The notes beneath the pieces are model-generated. The model saw nothing but the letters and a program-made list of their open reading frames with translations. It was not told the DNA's origin and did not search any database. This document shows, piece by piece, positions 29,742 through 39,257 of a DNA stretch of 64,000 nt. The stretch is from Rhizobium sp. 2MFCol3.1 (GTDB taxonomy: Bacteria; Pseudomonadota; Alphaproteobacteria; Rhizobiales; Rhizobiaceae), in contig NZ_KB898353.1 in NCBI RefSeq assembly GCF_000377565.1, positions 248,001-312,000 of the forward strand. Reading direction: 5' to 3'. The position numbers and the translations under genes were made by a program. Each line of letters begins with the position of its first letter. The stretch's first letter is position 1.

Positions 29742-30692
29742 TCAGCCCCGGCGGATCGCCATGAATTCGGTCGGAGACTTCAGCGGCAACAGCGCGCTCG
29801 ATAGCGCCGCCCGGTGCGCCGCCCCCCGCCAGCAGCGGATCGCCTGCCCGAGCGCGATGCCCAGCCTGAAGATCGATGTCTGCAGAGCATTGTGGTGGCG
29901 GCCGTAGTAGCGGATGCGATTGGCGGTCATCAGCGCGAAGAGACGCGCATTGCGGCCGCTGCCGCCGCTTTCATGCATGACCTGCGAGCGCGGTTCGAAC
30001 ACCACCTCGAAGCCGGCCTCGCGGACGCGCCGAAGATAATCGACTTCCTCGCTGTAGAGAAAGAAGGATTCGTCCCACGCGCCGATCAAGTCCCGCACCC
30101 GTGCGGATACCAGCAGCGCTGATCCCGTCGCCCATTCCACGGTGCCGCTGCGGCCGTAGCGCGCCGCGCCGCCGATGACTTCTCCGAGACCAACGCGCAT
30201 CGCAAGCGTACCTCCGAGCAGCGCATCGGCCCAGGCCGTCATGATCGACGGTTCGCGCCGAAGCGTCGGATCGACCCGTCCCTCTTCGGTGTAATTCAAC
30301 GGAACGACGACGCCGGTCGAAGTCTTCTCGGCGCGCTCCACCAGCGGCCGCGCCGCGTCGGGATAGAGGCGCAGGTCCGGATTGAGGATGAGCAGGTGCG
30401 ATCCCGGATGCGCCCGTGCTGCTGCCGCGTTGATTGCGGCCGCATAGCCCGCATTGTAGCCCATGCGGATCACGGTCGGCGAGACCGGATGGGTCTCGGC
30501 CAGTTCCGCCGACCCGTCCTTGGATTCGTTGTCGACGATCAGGACCTCGAAGCGATCGATGCCGGCGAGACCCGCCGGGATCGAATCGAGCAGCGGCGGC
30601 AGCGCTTCCGCGCTGTTATAGGTGACGATGATGACGGAGAGCGCCGGCGAGGCTGCTTCCGTATCGCGCGTGATCGGACGATCTCGTTCCAT
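29742..30692 (-). CDS. Glycosyltransferase family 2
   Basis: A 316-residue GT-A fold transferase of the rhamnosyltransferase-like type. Motifs: SVIIVTYNSAEALPPLLDSI at the N-terminus, VLIVDNESKDGS, LILNPDLRLYPD (the DxD-like site) and WDESFFLYSEEVDYLRRVREAG. It transfers a sugar from a nucleotide donor onto a growing glycan at the inner face of the membrane. ATG 30692 is used; a GTG three codons upstream has a closer GGGGGA ribosome site and may be the true start. It lies between the acyl carrier protein and deacetylase genes. Confidence 0.88.
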   Translation of the reverse strand: MERDRPITRDTEAASPALSVIIVTYNSAEALPPLLDSIPAGLAGIDRFEVLIVDNESKDGSAELAETHPVSPTVIRMGYNAGYAAAINAAAARAHPGSHLLILNPDLRLYPDAARPLVERAEKTSTGVVVPLNYTEEGRVDPTLRREPSIMTAWADALLGGTLAMRVGLGEVIGGAARYGRSGTVEWATGSALLVSARVRDLIGAWDESFFLYSEEVDYLRRVREAGFEVVFEPRSQVMHESGGSGRNARLFALMTANRIRYYGRHHNALQTSIFRLGIALGQAIRCWRGAAHRAALSSALLPLKSPTEFMAIRRG

Positions 30693-30740
30693 GACTGCCA
30701 CTTTATCCCCCACCGTTGATTGGCCACCAAGCCACGGTTG

Positions 30741-31013
30741 CTAGTGAAGCTGTTTGCGATCCACGAGGCTGCGATCGACGAATTGCGCCAGCGACCCCAC
30801 GGTTTCGAACACCTCGCCGGTGAAGTCGCTGTCGTCGATCTGAAAGCCGAAGCGCGCTTCGAGTGCGGCCGCCAGGCTCAGCACCGCGAAGGAATCGAGC
30901 TCCGGAATGTTGCCGAGCAGCGGCGTAGCAGCGGTCTCGATCCGGTCCCGGTCTTCGATCCCGAGCGTTTCGATGATGACGTCCTTGACGGCCTCGAAGG
31001 TAGACGAATTCAT
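30741..31013 (-). CDS. Acyl carrier protein
   Basis: A 90-residue carrier protein. Ser41 in ELDSFAVLSL is the phosphopantetheine attachment site. It is acidic around the site and helical, as in the family. It is not the housekeeping AcpP, since it sits inside a glycan cluster between a PLP decarboxylase and a GT2 gene. It most likely receives the acyl or aminoacyl group activated by the ligase two genes upstream. Confidence 0.9.
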   Translation of the reverse strand: MNSSTFEAVKDVIIETLGIEDRDRIETAATPLLGNIPELDSFAVLSLAAALEARFGFQIDDSDFTGEVFETVGSLAQFVDRSLVDRKQLH

Positions 31014-31058
31014 GATACCCCTCTTAATGTTGCCGGCTATAGGCCGGTTGAAATCAAA

Positions 31059-32285
31059 TCAGACGAGAATTTCCACCGGCATCGGATGCCCGAGGAACGC
31101 CGTCGGGCTGGCAGTCAGGCCGTAGGCGCCGGCCTGGAAGATGACGACGAGGTCGCCGATCTCGGCCGGCGGCAGCATCACGTTGTCGGCGAGCAGATCG
31201 AGCGGTGTGCACAGGCAGCCGACGACGGAGACTGCCTCGCGCTCGCCCTCCTGCATCCGGTTGCCAATGACGACAGGATAGTTGCGGCGGATGACCTGGC
31301 CGAGATTGCCCGATGCAGCCAGCTGATGATGCATGCCGCCATCGACCACCAGATAGGCGCGCCCACGCGAGACCTTTCGGTCGACCACGCGCGTGACGTA
31401 GACGCCGGACTCGCCGACGATATATCGCCCGAGCTCGATCGTTACGCGTGCATCGGGAAGTTGCGGACGGATTTCGCCCTCGATCAACTCCTTCAGCTTG
31501 GCGCCGACAGGCACCAGATCGAGCGGTTGATCCTTCTCGGAATAGGGAATACCGAAGCCCCCGCCGAGGTTCAGATAGCGAACCGGCCATGGCGATTGAT
31601 CCGCAAGCCGCATCAGCAGCGCCACGTTTCGCGTCAGCGCTTCGCAGAGGATGTCGGCGTGCAGGTTCTGCGAGCCGGCGAAGACGTGGAAGCCAAGGAG
31701 ATCGAGATCGGCGACACGGAGCGTTTGAAGGAGATCGGGAACCTGCTCGACATCGATGCCGAACTGTTGCGGCCCGCCGCCCATGCGCATTCCGGAGCCC
31801 TTGACCTGGAAATCCGGATTGACGCGTAGCGCCACGCGCGGACGGATGCCGAGCCTGTGGCCGATGTCTGCGACCCGGGCGGCCTCGTTGGCCGATTCCA
31901 TCTCGATCGTCACGCCGGCGGCAACGGCCTGCGTCAGCTCTGCACTCGTCTTTCCCGGACCTGCGAAGCTGACGTTGTTTGCATGCACCGGCGTGTCGAG
32001 CGCCGTCTTCATCTCGTATGCCGACGCGACGTCGAATGCGTCGACGAGGCCGGCGAGATGCTGGACGACGGCCGCCATCGGGTTGGCCTTCACCGCGTAG
32101 CTGAGCTTGACGTCAGCGGGCAGAATGGAGCGGAGATAGCCGATGCGCGAGGTGATCAGGCCTCGGTCATAGGCGAAGAACGGCGTCGATCCGACACGCT
32201 CGGCCAGGCGATCCAACGGGATGCCGCCCACCGCCATACAGTTTCCGACCGGCTCGAACATGGAAATGGAAGGGTGCGAACTCAC
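31059..32285 (-). CDS. PLP-dependent decarboxylase, exosortase A-associated type
   Basis: A 408-residue fold-III decarboxylase related to diaminopimelate and ornithine decarboxylases. Lys66 in SYAVKANPM should bind PLP. GGGFGIPY binds the cofactor phosphate, and CLCTPLDLLADN supplies the active-site cysteine. It matches best the subgroup found beside exosortase A/PEP-CTERM exopolysaccharide genes. It starts at GTG 32285, which overlaps the ligase stop by four bases (GTGA), so the two are coupled. The substrate is unknown, perhaps an amino acid or its carrier-bound form. An ATG eight codons later is an alternative start. Confidence 0.87.
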   Translation of the reverse strand: MSSHPSISMFEPVGNCMAVGGIPLDRLAERVGSTPFFAYDRGLITSRIGYLRSILPADVKLSYAVKANPMAAVVQHLAGLVDAFDVASAYEMKTALDTPVHANNVSFAGPGKTSAELTQAVAAGVTIEMESANEAARVADIGHRLGIRPRVALRVNPDFQVKGSGMRMGGGPQQFGIDVEQVPDLLQTLRVADLDLLGFHVFAGSQNLHADILCEALTRNVALLMRLADQSPWPVRYLNLGGGFGIPYSEKDQPLDLVPVGAKLKELIEGEIRPQLPDARVTIELGRYIVGESGVYVTRVVDRKVSRGRAYLVVDGGMHHQLAASGNLGQVIRRNYPVVIGNRMQEGEREAVSVVGCLCTPLDLLADNVMLPPAEIGDLVVIFQAGAYGLTASPTAFLGHPMPVEILV

Positions 32286-33871
32286 GAACCTAATTGCTCC
32301 CTTAATAGAACCCGATCGAACTTGCCGTTTGGATTGGTTGGAATGGCGCTCATTTCGACCACCTGCGACGGAACCATGTATTGCGGCAGGGTCCGGCGGA
32401 ATGCGGTCAACAGGGCGCTTACATCGAGCGAACTGGCGATGGGGCTCGCGACCAGCACGATTCGCTGACCGAGCGCGCCGTCCTCGACGCCAAGCGCGAC
32501 CGCGTCCTTGGTGAGGCCGGTGGCATAGGCCACTTCCTCGATTTCAGTGGGGCTGACGCGGTAGCCTGACGTCTTGATCATCTCATCGCGCCGGCCGACG
32601 AAGAACAGGAAACCCTCCTCGTCGGCTACGACGGTGTCGCCCGAGAAGACGGCGAGCTCCGGCGCGCGCCAGCTGGCCTCGCTGCCCGGCACCGGCCGAA
32701 AGCGCTCGGCGGTGCGGGCGGGGTCGTTCCAATAGCCCATCGAGACCAGCGGGCCGCGATGGACGAGTTCGCCATGTTCGCCCGGATCGCAACGCGAACC
32801 GTCGGGACGGACCACGAGGATTTCGGCGTTGGGGATCGCCTTGCCGATCGAATCCGGCCGGCGGTCGATCTCGGACGGGTCGAGATAGGTCGAGCGGAAC
32901 GCTTCGGTCAGGCCATACATCAGATAGGGCAGGGCCTGGGGAAACAGGTTGCGCAGCCGATCGAGCGTCGCCTTCGGCATGCGGCCGCCGGTGTTGGCGA
33001 AGTAGCGCAGCCGCGCGGCTGTTTCGGCCGGCCAATCGAGCGCTGCCACCTGGATCCAAAAGGGTGGCACGCCGGTGATACCCGTCACCTTGTGCTTTTC
33101 GCAGAGGCGGATGACGTCGCCGGGTAGCAGATAGTTCATCAAGACGACATGCGCGCCGGAATTGAACGCGGTCGTCAGCTGGCTCAGGCCGGCGTCGAAG
33201 CTCAGCGGCAGCACCGAGAGGATGGTGTCGTGAGGACCGTTCTTCAGATAGTGGCTGACGCTTTCGGCGCCGACGATCATGTTGCGATGGCTGAGAACGA
33301 CGCCTTTCGGCTTTCCCGTGCTTCCCGATGTATAGAGAATGGCCGCCATGTCGTAATCGACGGCGACGATCGGTGGCGCGGTTTCCTGCTCCTGCGAAAA
33401 CGACGGCGCCCAGCCATGCAGGCCGACCTTTCTGATGTCGAGCCCCTGAATATCGCCCGAGACCTGATCGACGAGCACGATATGCTCAAGTGCGGGATGA
33501 TCGGCTATATGTTCCTGCAGCTGCAGCAGTCGATCGTGCGATGTCACGAGGACGCGGACGTTGCAGTCTGCGAGAATATAGGCGACCTGCGGTGGCCGCA
33601 GCAGCGGATTGACGGGAACGGTAACGCAGCCGGCCGCCGTCGTGCCGAAGATCGAGACCACCGTCTCCATCCGCTTTTCGAGCAGCACGGCCACACGGTC
33701 GCTTCGCTGCACGCCGAGCTCGCGAAGCGCCGAAGCAAACCCGCAGACCCGTCTCCAAAGCTCGGCGTAGCTCAACGTTTCGCTCTTGTATGTGAGCGCG
33801 GGCAGGTCTGCGTGCTTCTGCGCGGCCTGAAGGACGAGGTGGGACAGGTTGATCTTGATTGCCGATTGCAT
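32282..33871 (-). CDS. Acyl-CoA ligase (AMP-forming), exosortase A-associated type
   Basis: A 529-residue member of the adenylate-forming family. The ATP-binding loop reads ILYTSGSTGKPKGVVLSH, followed by YGLTEAFRST and the hinge/lysine region GRRDEMIKTSGYRVSPTEIEE near the C-terminus. It activates a carboxylic or amino acid as the adenylate and passes it to CoA or, more likely here, to the acyl carrier protein in the same operon. The subgroup is the one described with exosortase A systems, though no exosortase is seen here. ATG 33871 has AGGGGAG nine bases upstream. The preceding GNAT gene ends 17 bp before it. Confidence 0.88.
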   Translation of the reverse strand: MQSAIKINLSHLVLQAAQKHADLPALTYKSETLSYAELWRRVCGFASALRELGVQRSDRVAVLLEKRMETVVSIFGTTAAGCVTVPVNPLLRPPQVAYILADCNVRVLVTSHDRLLQLQEHIADHPALEHIVLVDQVSGDIQGLDIRKVGLHGWAPSFSQEQETAPPIVAVDYDMAAILYTSGSTGKPKGVVLSHRNMIVGAESVSHYLKNGPHDTILSVLPLSFDAGLSQLTTAFNSGAHVVLMNYLLPGDVIRLCEKHKVTGITGVPPFWIQVAALDWPAETAARLRYFANTGGRMPKATLDRLRNLFPQALPYLMYGLTEAFRSTYLDPSEIDRRPDSIGKAIPNAEILVVRPDGSRCDPGEHGELVHRGPLVSMGYWNDPARTAERFRPVPGSEASWRAPELAVFSGDTVVADEEGFLFFVGRRDEMIKTSGYRVSPTEIEEVAYATGLTKDAVALGVEDGALGQRIVLVASPIASSLDVSALLTAFRRTLPQYMVPSQVVEMSAIPTNPNGKFDRVLLREQLGS

Positions 33872-33888
33872 GTGTACCTGCTCCCCTA

Positions 33889-34776
33889 CTACCAAGGCAC
33901 GCACGTGAGTTCGCTATAGAGATAATCGACCTGATCGGCCCCCAACCGGCTGCTTCGAAACATCTTTGGCCGCGGCGAGCGAAGCGCGATCGACAAGCGC
34001 GGGCGGGTAATGCCGAGCCTGTTTTCCAACAGCGTCATCGGGATGCCGAAGTGGGTCAGCAGGTAGCCGTAGACCTGCTGCGCGGCGTCCTGGAACAGCG
34101 TGGGATCGCCGACATAGAGGATCGACGCGAACAACGGCAGGCGCTTGCGCCGGTCCCGGCGGAAGATCACATAGCAGCGCTGCCGGCCGCGCGTCACCAC
34201 GATGTGGTGGGCGGCGGGCGCATTGGCGTGGTCGCGGTAGATCTCCAGGTCGCGTCCGTCGAGGCTGGCCTCGATCGCCTTCCGGTCGGAGATGATGCGG
34301 ATGCCGGTCCCGAGGCGTGGCATCGGCCAGTTGACGATCAGTGCGGCGGCGGTATCCAGGTCGCTGAAGTTCAGGCGCCGGTTCAGGGGGACGACGTTGC
34401 CGCTCGGCGATAGATCGGTGAAAGTATAGCCCTGCTGGCCAAGTATAGCCCGGAGCAGTCTCAGGCCGTGCGAACGATAGCTCTCGTTGACGCACCAGGC
34501 GGAGAGATTGCAGACATTTTCCATGAGATCGCCGACGTGGCGTTCCGAATAGAAGGCGACCTGCGCGCCGACCACGCGGCCGTCACACGTCAGCATGAAG
34601 CCGTGGTTCGGTGCCGTGGTCTGCCATGAGGGACGGATCGCGGAGGCCCATAGAGCGGGCGAGAGGCGGCTGTTCAGTTCCGCGTGCAGGAAATCCGCGA
34701 CCGAGGCGATGTCGCCTGCGGTGATCGGGCATATCACGACGTTCCCGTCCGTCGCTTTCAAAACAGTGTTTGACAC
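33889..34776 (-). CDS. GNAT-like acyltransferase of the glycan cluster
   Basis: A 295-residue protein whose first half resembles the GNAT acetyltransferase fold (ITAGDIASVADFLHAEL, FMLTCDGRVVGAQVAFYSERHV, CVNESYRSHGLRLLRAILGQ with a degenerate acetyl-CoA loop). The second half is less typical and may form a second GNAT-like half, as in proteins that acylate or aminoacylate polysaccharide precursors. The start is GTG 34776, preceded by AAGGAAG; a TTG seven codons upstream is possible. It is the first gene of the minus arm and diverges from the GT4 gene with about 215 bp between them. Confidence 0.7.
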   Translation of the reverse strand: MSNTVLKATDGNVVICPITAGDIASVADFLHAELNSRLSPALWASAIRPSWQTTAPNHGFMLTCDGRVVGAQVAFYSERHVGDLMENVCNLSAWCVNESYRSHGLRLLRAILGQQGYTFTDLSPSGNVVPLNRRLNFSDLDTAAALIVNWPMPRLGTGIRIISDRKAIEASLDGRDLEIYRDHANAPAAHHIVVTRGRQRCYVIFRRDRRKRLPLFASILYVGDPTLFQDAAQQVYGYLLTHFGIPMTLLENRLGITRPRLSIALRSPRPKMFRSSRLGADQVDYLYSELTCVPW

Positions 34777-34991
34777 AGCCCGCCACTTCCTTTGCAACCA
34801 CTCGAGACACTATGCTTGAAAGCATTGATGCAAGTATTACTGAAGTGTTTATAGCCGCTCTTAAGATTGAGTGGTAGTTACACAAAAGGTCTATCGCTTA
34901 TCCTGTTAGCTAACTAGAGAGTTACGGTGGCGAGACCGTATGGTCGTGGCTCAGCGTGTTCACCAGACGCGTATGGGAGGCCACCAGTTCT
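34777..34991. promoter_or_regulatory. Divergent promoter region of the glycan cluster
   Basis: An AT-rich spacer (for example AGCATTGATGCAAGTATTAC and TTAAGATTGAGTGG around 34820-34880) separates the two arms of the cluster. It must carry promoters for both. I could not define operator sites. Confidence 0.45.
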
Positions 34992-36215
34992 ATGAATCAA
35001 CACGTTCTAATCTTGGTCGAGAACCTTCCGGTTCCGTTCGATCGTCGCGTCTGGCAGGAAGCGCAGGCGCTCAACGACGCGGGTTATGAGGTCTCCGTCA
35101 TCTGCCCGATGGGCAAGGGCCACAACGAGGCCTATGAGGTGATCAACGACATTCATATCTACCGCCATCCGCTGCGCGAGGCCGACACGGCGGCCGGTTA
35201 TTTCCGCGAATACGCCACGGCGCTGATCAACCAGCTCTATCTGTCGTTCCGCGTTCGCCGCCGCCAGCGCATCGATGCCATCCAGGCGTGCAATCCGCCG
35301 GACCTGATGTTTCTCGTGGCGCTGGTGCACAAGATCCTGTTCGGCACCTACTTCGTGTTCGACCATCATGATCTGAGCCCCGAGCTCTATGTCAGCAAGT
35401 TCGGCCGCAAGGACTTCTTCTATCGGCTGGTGCAGTTCTTCGAGCGCCAGACCTTCCGCGTCGCCGATGTGAGTATCGCCACCAACGAGACCTTCCGCGA
35501 CATAGCGGTGGCGCGGGGTGGCATGTCTCCCGACAAGGTGGTCGTGGTCAAAAGCTATCCCGAGGCCTCGCGCTTCAGGCTGACGGAGGCGGAGCAGTCG
35601 CTCGTCGTTCCCGGCAAGCACCTGATCGGCTATATCGGCATCATGGGCGCGCAGGATGGCGTGGATACGCTGGTCGAGGCCATGCACGACATCGTTCACG
35701 TGCAGAAGCGCGACGACATCAATTGCCTGATCATCGGCGACGGACCGGAATTCGGCCGGCTGAAGGCGCTCGCCGCCGAAAGACAGCTGGGCGACCGGCT
35801 GCGCTTCACCGGGTATCTCAGCGGACCGTCGCTGCTCGCGCATCTCTCGGCGCTCAATGTCGGGATCATCCCCGACCCGCCGAACGACTTCAACGACAAG
35901 CTGTCGATGAACAAGGTCTTCGAATACATGATGCTCGGCCTGCCGATCGTGCAGTTCAATCTGCGCCAAGCCACGAACGACGCGGGCAATGCGGCGATGA
36001 TTGTCGCCGAGCATTCGCCGCGCGCGCTTGCCGAGGGCATCGTCTCGCTCGTGGATGATCCGGAGCGGCGCGCGGAGATGGGTGTGCTCGGCCGCGCCGT
36101 TGCCGAGCGCAGCTTCCGCTGGACGGCCGAGGCGCACCGCTATCTCGACGCTTACCGAACCCTGTTCGACCGCAGATTGGACGTCAATGATCAGCGTCAT
36201 TATCCCGCATCTTGA
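34992..36215 (+). CDS. Glycosyltransferase family 4
   Basis: A 407-residue GT-B fold transferase. N-terminal half: HVLILVENLPVPFDRRVWQEA, DAIQACNPPDLMF and FDHHDLSPELYVSKFG. C-terminal donor half: GYIGIMGAQDGVDTLVEAM, INCLIIGDGPEFGRLKALA and the nucleotide-sugar site SMNKVFEYMMLGLPIVQFN. This subtype adds sugars to lipid-linked exopolysaccharide precursors. ATG 34992 is used, with GGGAGG eleven bases upstream. The GT2 gene starts inside its 3' end. Confidence 0.9.
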   Translation: MNQHVLILVENLPVPFDRRVWQEAQALNDAGYEVSVICPMGKGHNEAYEVINDIHIYRHPLREADTAAGYFREYATALINQLYLSFRVRRRQRIDAIQACNPPDLMFLVALVHKILFGTYFVFDHHDLSPELYVSKFGRKDFFYRLVQFFERQTFRVADVSIATNETFRDIAVARGGMSPDKVVVVKSYPEASRFRLTEAEQSLVVPGKHLIGYIGIMGAQDGVDTLVEAMHDIVHVQKRDDINCLIIGDGPEFGRLKALAAERQLGDRLRFTGYLSGPSLLAHLSALNVGIIPDPPNDFNDKLSMNKVFEYMMLGLPIVQFNLRQATNDAGNAAMIVAEHSPRALAEGIVSLVDDPERRAEMGVLGRAVAERSFRWTAEAHRYLDAYRTLFDRRLDVNDQRHYPAS

Positions 36216-37098
36216 CCAGCCGCAGGCGCTCAGCGCCTGCCTTGCGTCGCTGGCCGGGCAAACCGGTGTGACGCAGGCGGTCGAGATCATCGTGGTCGAC
36301 AATGGCTCGAAGGTGTTGCCGGTCGAGACCTGCTCCGCATTCGCGTCCGTCACGCTGCTCTCGGAACCCATTCCGGGGCCGGGGCCGGCACGCAACCGTG
36401 GTGTGGCGCATGCCAGCGGCGAGATACTGGCTTTCATCGATGCCGATTGCCTCGCGGGCAAGGGCTGGCTTGCCGAAATCGAGCGGCAGTTCTCGGCCGA
36501 TCCCGAGCGCTCGATCCTCGGCGGCGACGTGCGCATCGCCTATGAGGACGCCGACCATCTGACGATGCTCGAAGCCTATGAGAGCGTGTTCGCCTATCGA
36601 ATGAAGGAATACATCGCCAAGCAGGGCTTTACCGGAACCGGCAATCTGGCCATGCGCGCCGAGGTCTTCTCGGCCGTCGGCCGCTTTGGCGGCATCGAGG
36701 TCGCCGAGGACCGCGACTGGGGACAGCGGGCGCTGCGCCAGGGCTATCGCACGCATTATTGCCCGGGCATGATCGTCTATCACCCCGCCCGCAAGACCTT
36801 CGCCGAACTCGCGCAGAAATGGGATCGGCACACCGCGCATGATTTCGTGCGCATCCAGGCCAAGTCCGCCTGGCGACTGCGCTGGGTGGCGCGCACGCTC
36901 GCCGTGGCGCTCTCGCCGGCCGCCGGCCTTCTCTCCATTATCCGCTCGGATCGCATCACGGGTCTGCGCTCCAGAGCGCTCGCCTTCGTCGTGGTCGTCC
37001 TCATCCGTCTCTATAGGGCGGCGATCATGCTCGGCCTGACATTCGGCGGCAGTGCCGCGAAGATGAGCGGGCGTTGGAACCGCAAGACAGTCGCCTAG
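36187..37098 (+). CDS. Glycosyltransferase family 2
   Basis: A 303-residue GT-A enzyme. Motifs: ISVIIPHLDQPQALSACLAS, EIIVVDNGS, GPGPARNRGVAHASGEILAF with the FIDADC metal site, GTGNLAMRAEVF and EDRDWGQRALRQGY. A C-terminal hydrophobic stretch (LAFVVVVLIRLYRAAIMLGL) suggests membrane association. Its start overlaps the GT4 gene by 29 bases, so the two are co-translated. It is likely the next sugar-adding step of the same glycan. Confidence 0.88.
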   Translation: MISVIIPHLDQPQALSACLASLAGQTGVTQAVEIIVVDNGSKVLPVETCSAFASVTLLSEPIPGPGPARNRGVAHASGEILAFIDADCLAGKGWLAEIERQFSADPERSILGGDVRIAYEDADHLTMLEAYESVFAYRMKEYIAKQGFTGTGNLAMRAEVFSAVGRFGGIEVAEDRDWGQRALRQGYRTHYCPGMIVYHPARKTFAELAQKWDRHTAHDFVRIQAKSAWRLRWVARTLAVALSPAAGLLSIIRSDRITGLRSRALAFVVVVLIRLYRAAIMLGLTFGGSAAKMSGRWNRKTVA

Positions 37099-37245
37099 GT
37101 GGGGCTTATCGGCCGGGCAATGGCCGATCTCAAAAAAGCAGACGTCCAAACCATTGTTCGGGCGCGTCGCGGACTCCATATACCTTTTGATTAGGGCAGC
37201 CGTCTTCAGCGGTTGTCTCCACTTGTTGATTACAAAGGTATTGCC

Positions 37246-38232
37246 ATGGCCGCTCTTTCCATCCTCGAACTTGTTCGCGTGACGGAGGAGACGGACGCCC
37301 GTGGCGCCCTCGACAACGCGCGCGATCTGGCCGCGCATGCGGAAGAGTGGGGCTACCAGCGCATCTGGGTGGCCGAACACCACAACATGATCGGGATCGC
37401 GAGTGCGGCGACAGCCGTCGTGCTTGCCCATCTCGCGGCGGGGACGAAGACGATCCGCGTCGGCGCCGGTGGCATCATGCTGCCGAACCACTCTCCCTAT
37501 GTCATCGCCGAACAATTCGGCACGCTGGCGCGCCTGTTTCCCGATCGCATCGATCTCGGTCTCGGCCGCGCGCCGGGAACCGACCAGATGACGCTTCGCG
37601 CGCTGCGTCGCTCGCCCGAGTCCGCCGATCAATTCCCGCAGGATGTGCTCGAACTGCAGGCATTTCTCGCGCCCGCCGGCCCGAACCAGCGGATACAGGC
37701 GGTTCCGGCCGCAGGCACCGAAGTGCCGCTCTGGATTCTCGGCTCCAGCAATTTCGGCGCCATGCTCGCGGGCGAACTCGGCCTGCCCTATGCCTTCGCC
37801 TCCCACTTTGCGCCCGAGCTTCTTATTCAGGCGCTGCAGATCTATCGCACCCGTTTCAAGCCATCGGAGCAGCAGTCGCAGCCCTACGCCATGGTCGGCG
37901 TCAACGTGATCGCAGCCGAAACCGATGCCGAGGCGCGCCGGCTTGCGACGACACAGCAGATGTCCTTCACCAACATGTTTCGCGGCACGCGCGGCCTGAG
38001 CCAACCGCCGATCGACGATATCGAGACCTATTGGTCGCCGATGGAAAAAGTGCAGGCCCAGCAGATGCTCGCCCGCTCAATCATCGGCTCGCCCGAGACG
38101 GTTCGCGCCGGCCTGGAGAAGCTGATCGAGGAGACCGGTGCCGACGAACTGATGATCGTGTCCGACGTCTATGACCACCACGCGCGCCTGCAATCCTTCG
38201 AAATGATCGCCGAGGTCGGGCGAAAGATCTGA
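37246..38232 (+). CDS. LLM class flavin-dependent oxidoreductase (luciferase-like)
   Basis: A 328-residue bacterial luciferase-like monooxygenase family protein. Segments typical of the subgroup include [57 protein letters not shown] and [19 protein letters not shown]. It uses reduced FMN or F420-like flavin; the substrate is unknown. ATG 37246 follows AAAGG seven bases upstream. It is probably a single gene, 75 bp before the GST gene. Confidence 0.92.
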   Translation: MAALSILELVRVTEETDARGALDNARDLAAHAEEWGYQRIWVAEHHNMIGIASAATAVVLAHLAAGTKTIRVGAGGIMLPNHSPYVIAEQFGTLARLFPDRIDLGLGRAPGTDQMTLRALRRSPESADQFPQDVLELQAFLAPAGPNQRIQAVPAAGTEVPLWILGSSNFGAMLAGELGLPYAFASHFAPELLIQALQIYRTRFKPSEQQSQPYAMVGVNVIAAETDAEARRLATTQQMSFTNMFRGTRGLSQPPIDDIETYWSPMEKVQAQQMLARSIIGSPETVRAGLEKLIEETGADELMIVSDVYDHHARLQSFEMIAEVGRKI

Positions 38233-38307
38233 CACTAACCTATCCGCATTCAGCGCAATCGAGACCGGTTGCGTATCGCATGAAGACGCCACCACTGGAG
38301 ACAAAGC

Positions 38308-39183
38308 ATGGCCAATTCGACTGAGTATACGCCGCCAAAGATCTGGACCTGGAACAAGGACAGCGGCGGGCGTTTCGCCAACATCAACCGGCCGATCGCC
38401 GGCGCGACGCATGAGAAGGAACTGCCGGTCGGGCGCCATCCCTTGCAGCTTTACTCGCTCGGCACGCCGAATGGCGTGAAGGTTACGATCATGCTCGAGG
38501 AGCTTCTCGCCGCCGGCCACAGCGGTGCGGAATATGATGCCTGGCTGATCAGGATCGGGGATGGCGATCAGTTCGGCAGCGGCTTCGTCGAGGCCAATCC
38601 GAACTCCAAGATCCCGGCGCTGGTCGATCGCAGCGGTGCCAAGCCGATCCGCGTCTTCGAGTCCGGCTCGATCCTCACCTATCTCGCCGAAAAATTTCAG
38701 GCCTTCCTGCCGACGGAGCCGGCGGCGCGCGCCGAGTGCTTCTCCTGGCTGTTCTGGCAGATGGGCAGCGCACCCTATCTCGGCGGCGGTTTCGGCCACT
38801 TCTATGCCTACGCGCCGACCAAGATCGAATATGCGATCGACCGCTTCGCCATGGAGGCCAAGCGTCAGCTCGACGTTCTGGATCGCCGGCTTGCCGAGAG
38901 CGAGTATCTCGGCGGTGCCGAATACACCATCGCAGATATGGCCGTGTGGCCCTGGTATGGCGGGCTGGTGAAGGGCTGGATCTACGAAGCGGCGGAATTT
39001 TTGCAGGTTCAGGAATACAAGAATATCCAGCGTTGGGCTGATCAGATCGGCGAGCGCAAGCCGGTCCAGCGCGGGCGCATGGTCAACCGTCTCTCCGGTG
39101 AACCGTCGAGCCAGCTATGGGAGCGTCACGACGCCAGCGACTTCGACACGAAGACGCAGGACAAGATCGGTACTGCTGGCTGA
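38308..39183 (+). CDS. yghU: Glutathione S-transferase family protein, YghU type
   Basis: A 291-residue nu-class GST-like protein. The long N-terminal lead (PKIWTWNKDSGGRFANINRPIAG) is specific to the YghU/YfcG group, which binds two glutathiones and reduces organic disulfides and hydroperoxides. The thioredoxin-like domain carries YSLGTPNGVKVTIMLEEL and PNSKIPALVD with ESGSILTYLAEKF. The helical C-terminal domain includes YTIADMAVWPWYGGL. Length fits E. coli YghU (288). It may be co-expressed with the upstream oxidoreductase. Confidence 0.93.
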   Translation: MANSTEYTPPKIWTWNKDSGGRFANINRPIAGATHEKELPVGRHPLQLYSLGTPNGVKVTIMLEELLAAGHSGAEYDAWLIRIGDGDQFGSGFVEANPNSKIPALVDRSGAKPIRVFESGSILTYLAEKFQAFLPTEPAARAECFSWLFWQMGSAPYLGGGFGHFYAYAPTKIEYAIDRFAMEAKRQLDVLDRRLAESEYLGGAEYTIADMAVWPWYGGLVKGWIYEAAEFLQVQEYKNIQRWADQIGERKPVQRGRMVNRLSGEPSSQLWERHDASDFDTKTQDKIGTAG

Positions 39184-39257
39184 TTTGTAGATTGGTCGCA
39201 TCCGGGTCACCATCTCGGCGATCCGGATGTAGCTCGCGAATGAGTGAGCCATGCGGC

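Noticed and set aside
36001..36186. N-terminal extension of the second GT2 of the glycan cluster
   Set aside because: The upstream part lies in an alternate frame of the GT4 gene, is Arg-rich, and the family start motif begins at ATG 36187.
39200..39236. Terminator hairpin (CATCCGG/CCGGATG) after the GST gene
   Set aside because: The arms are only seven bases with a 17-base loop and no T-run follows, so support is weak.
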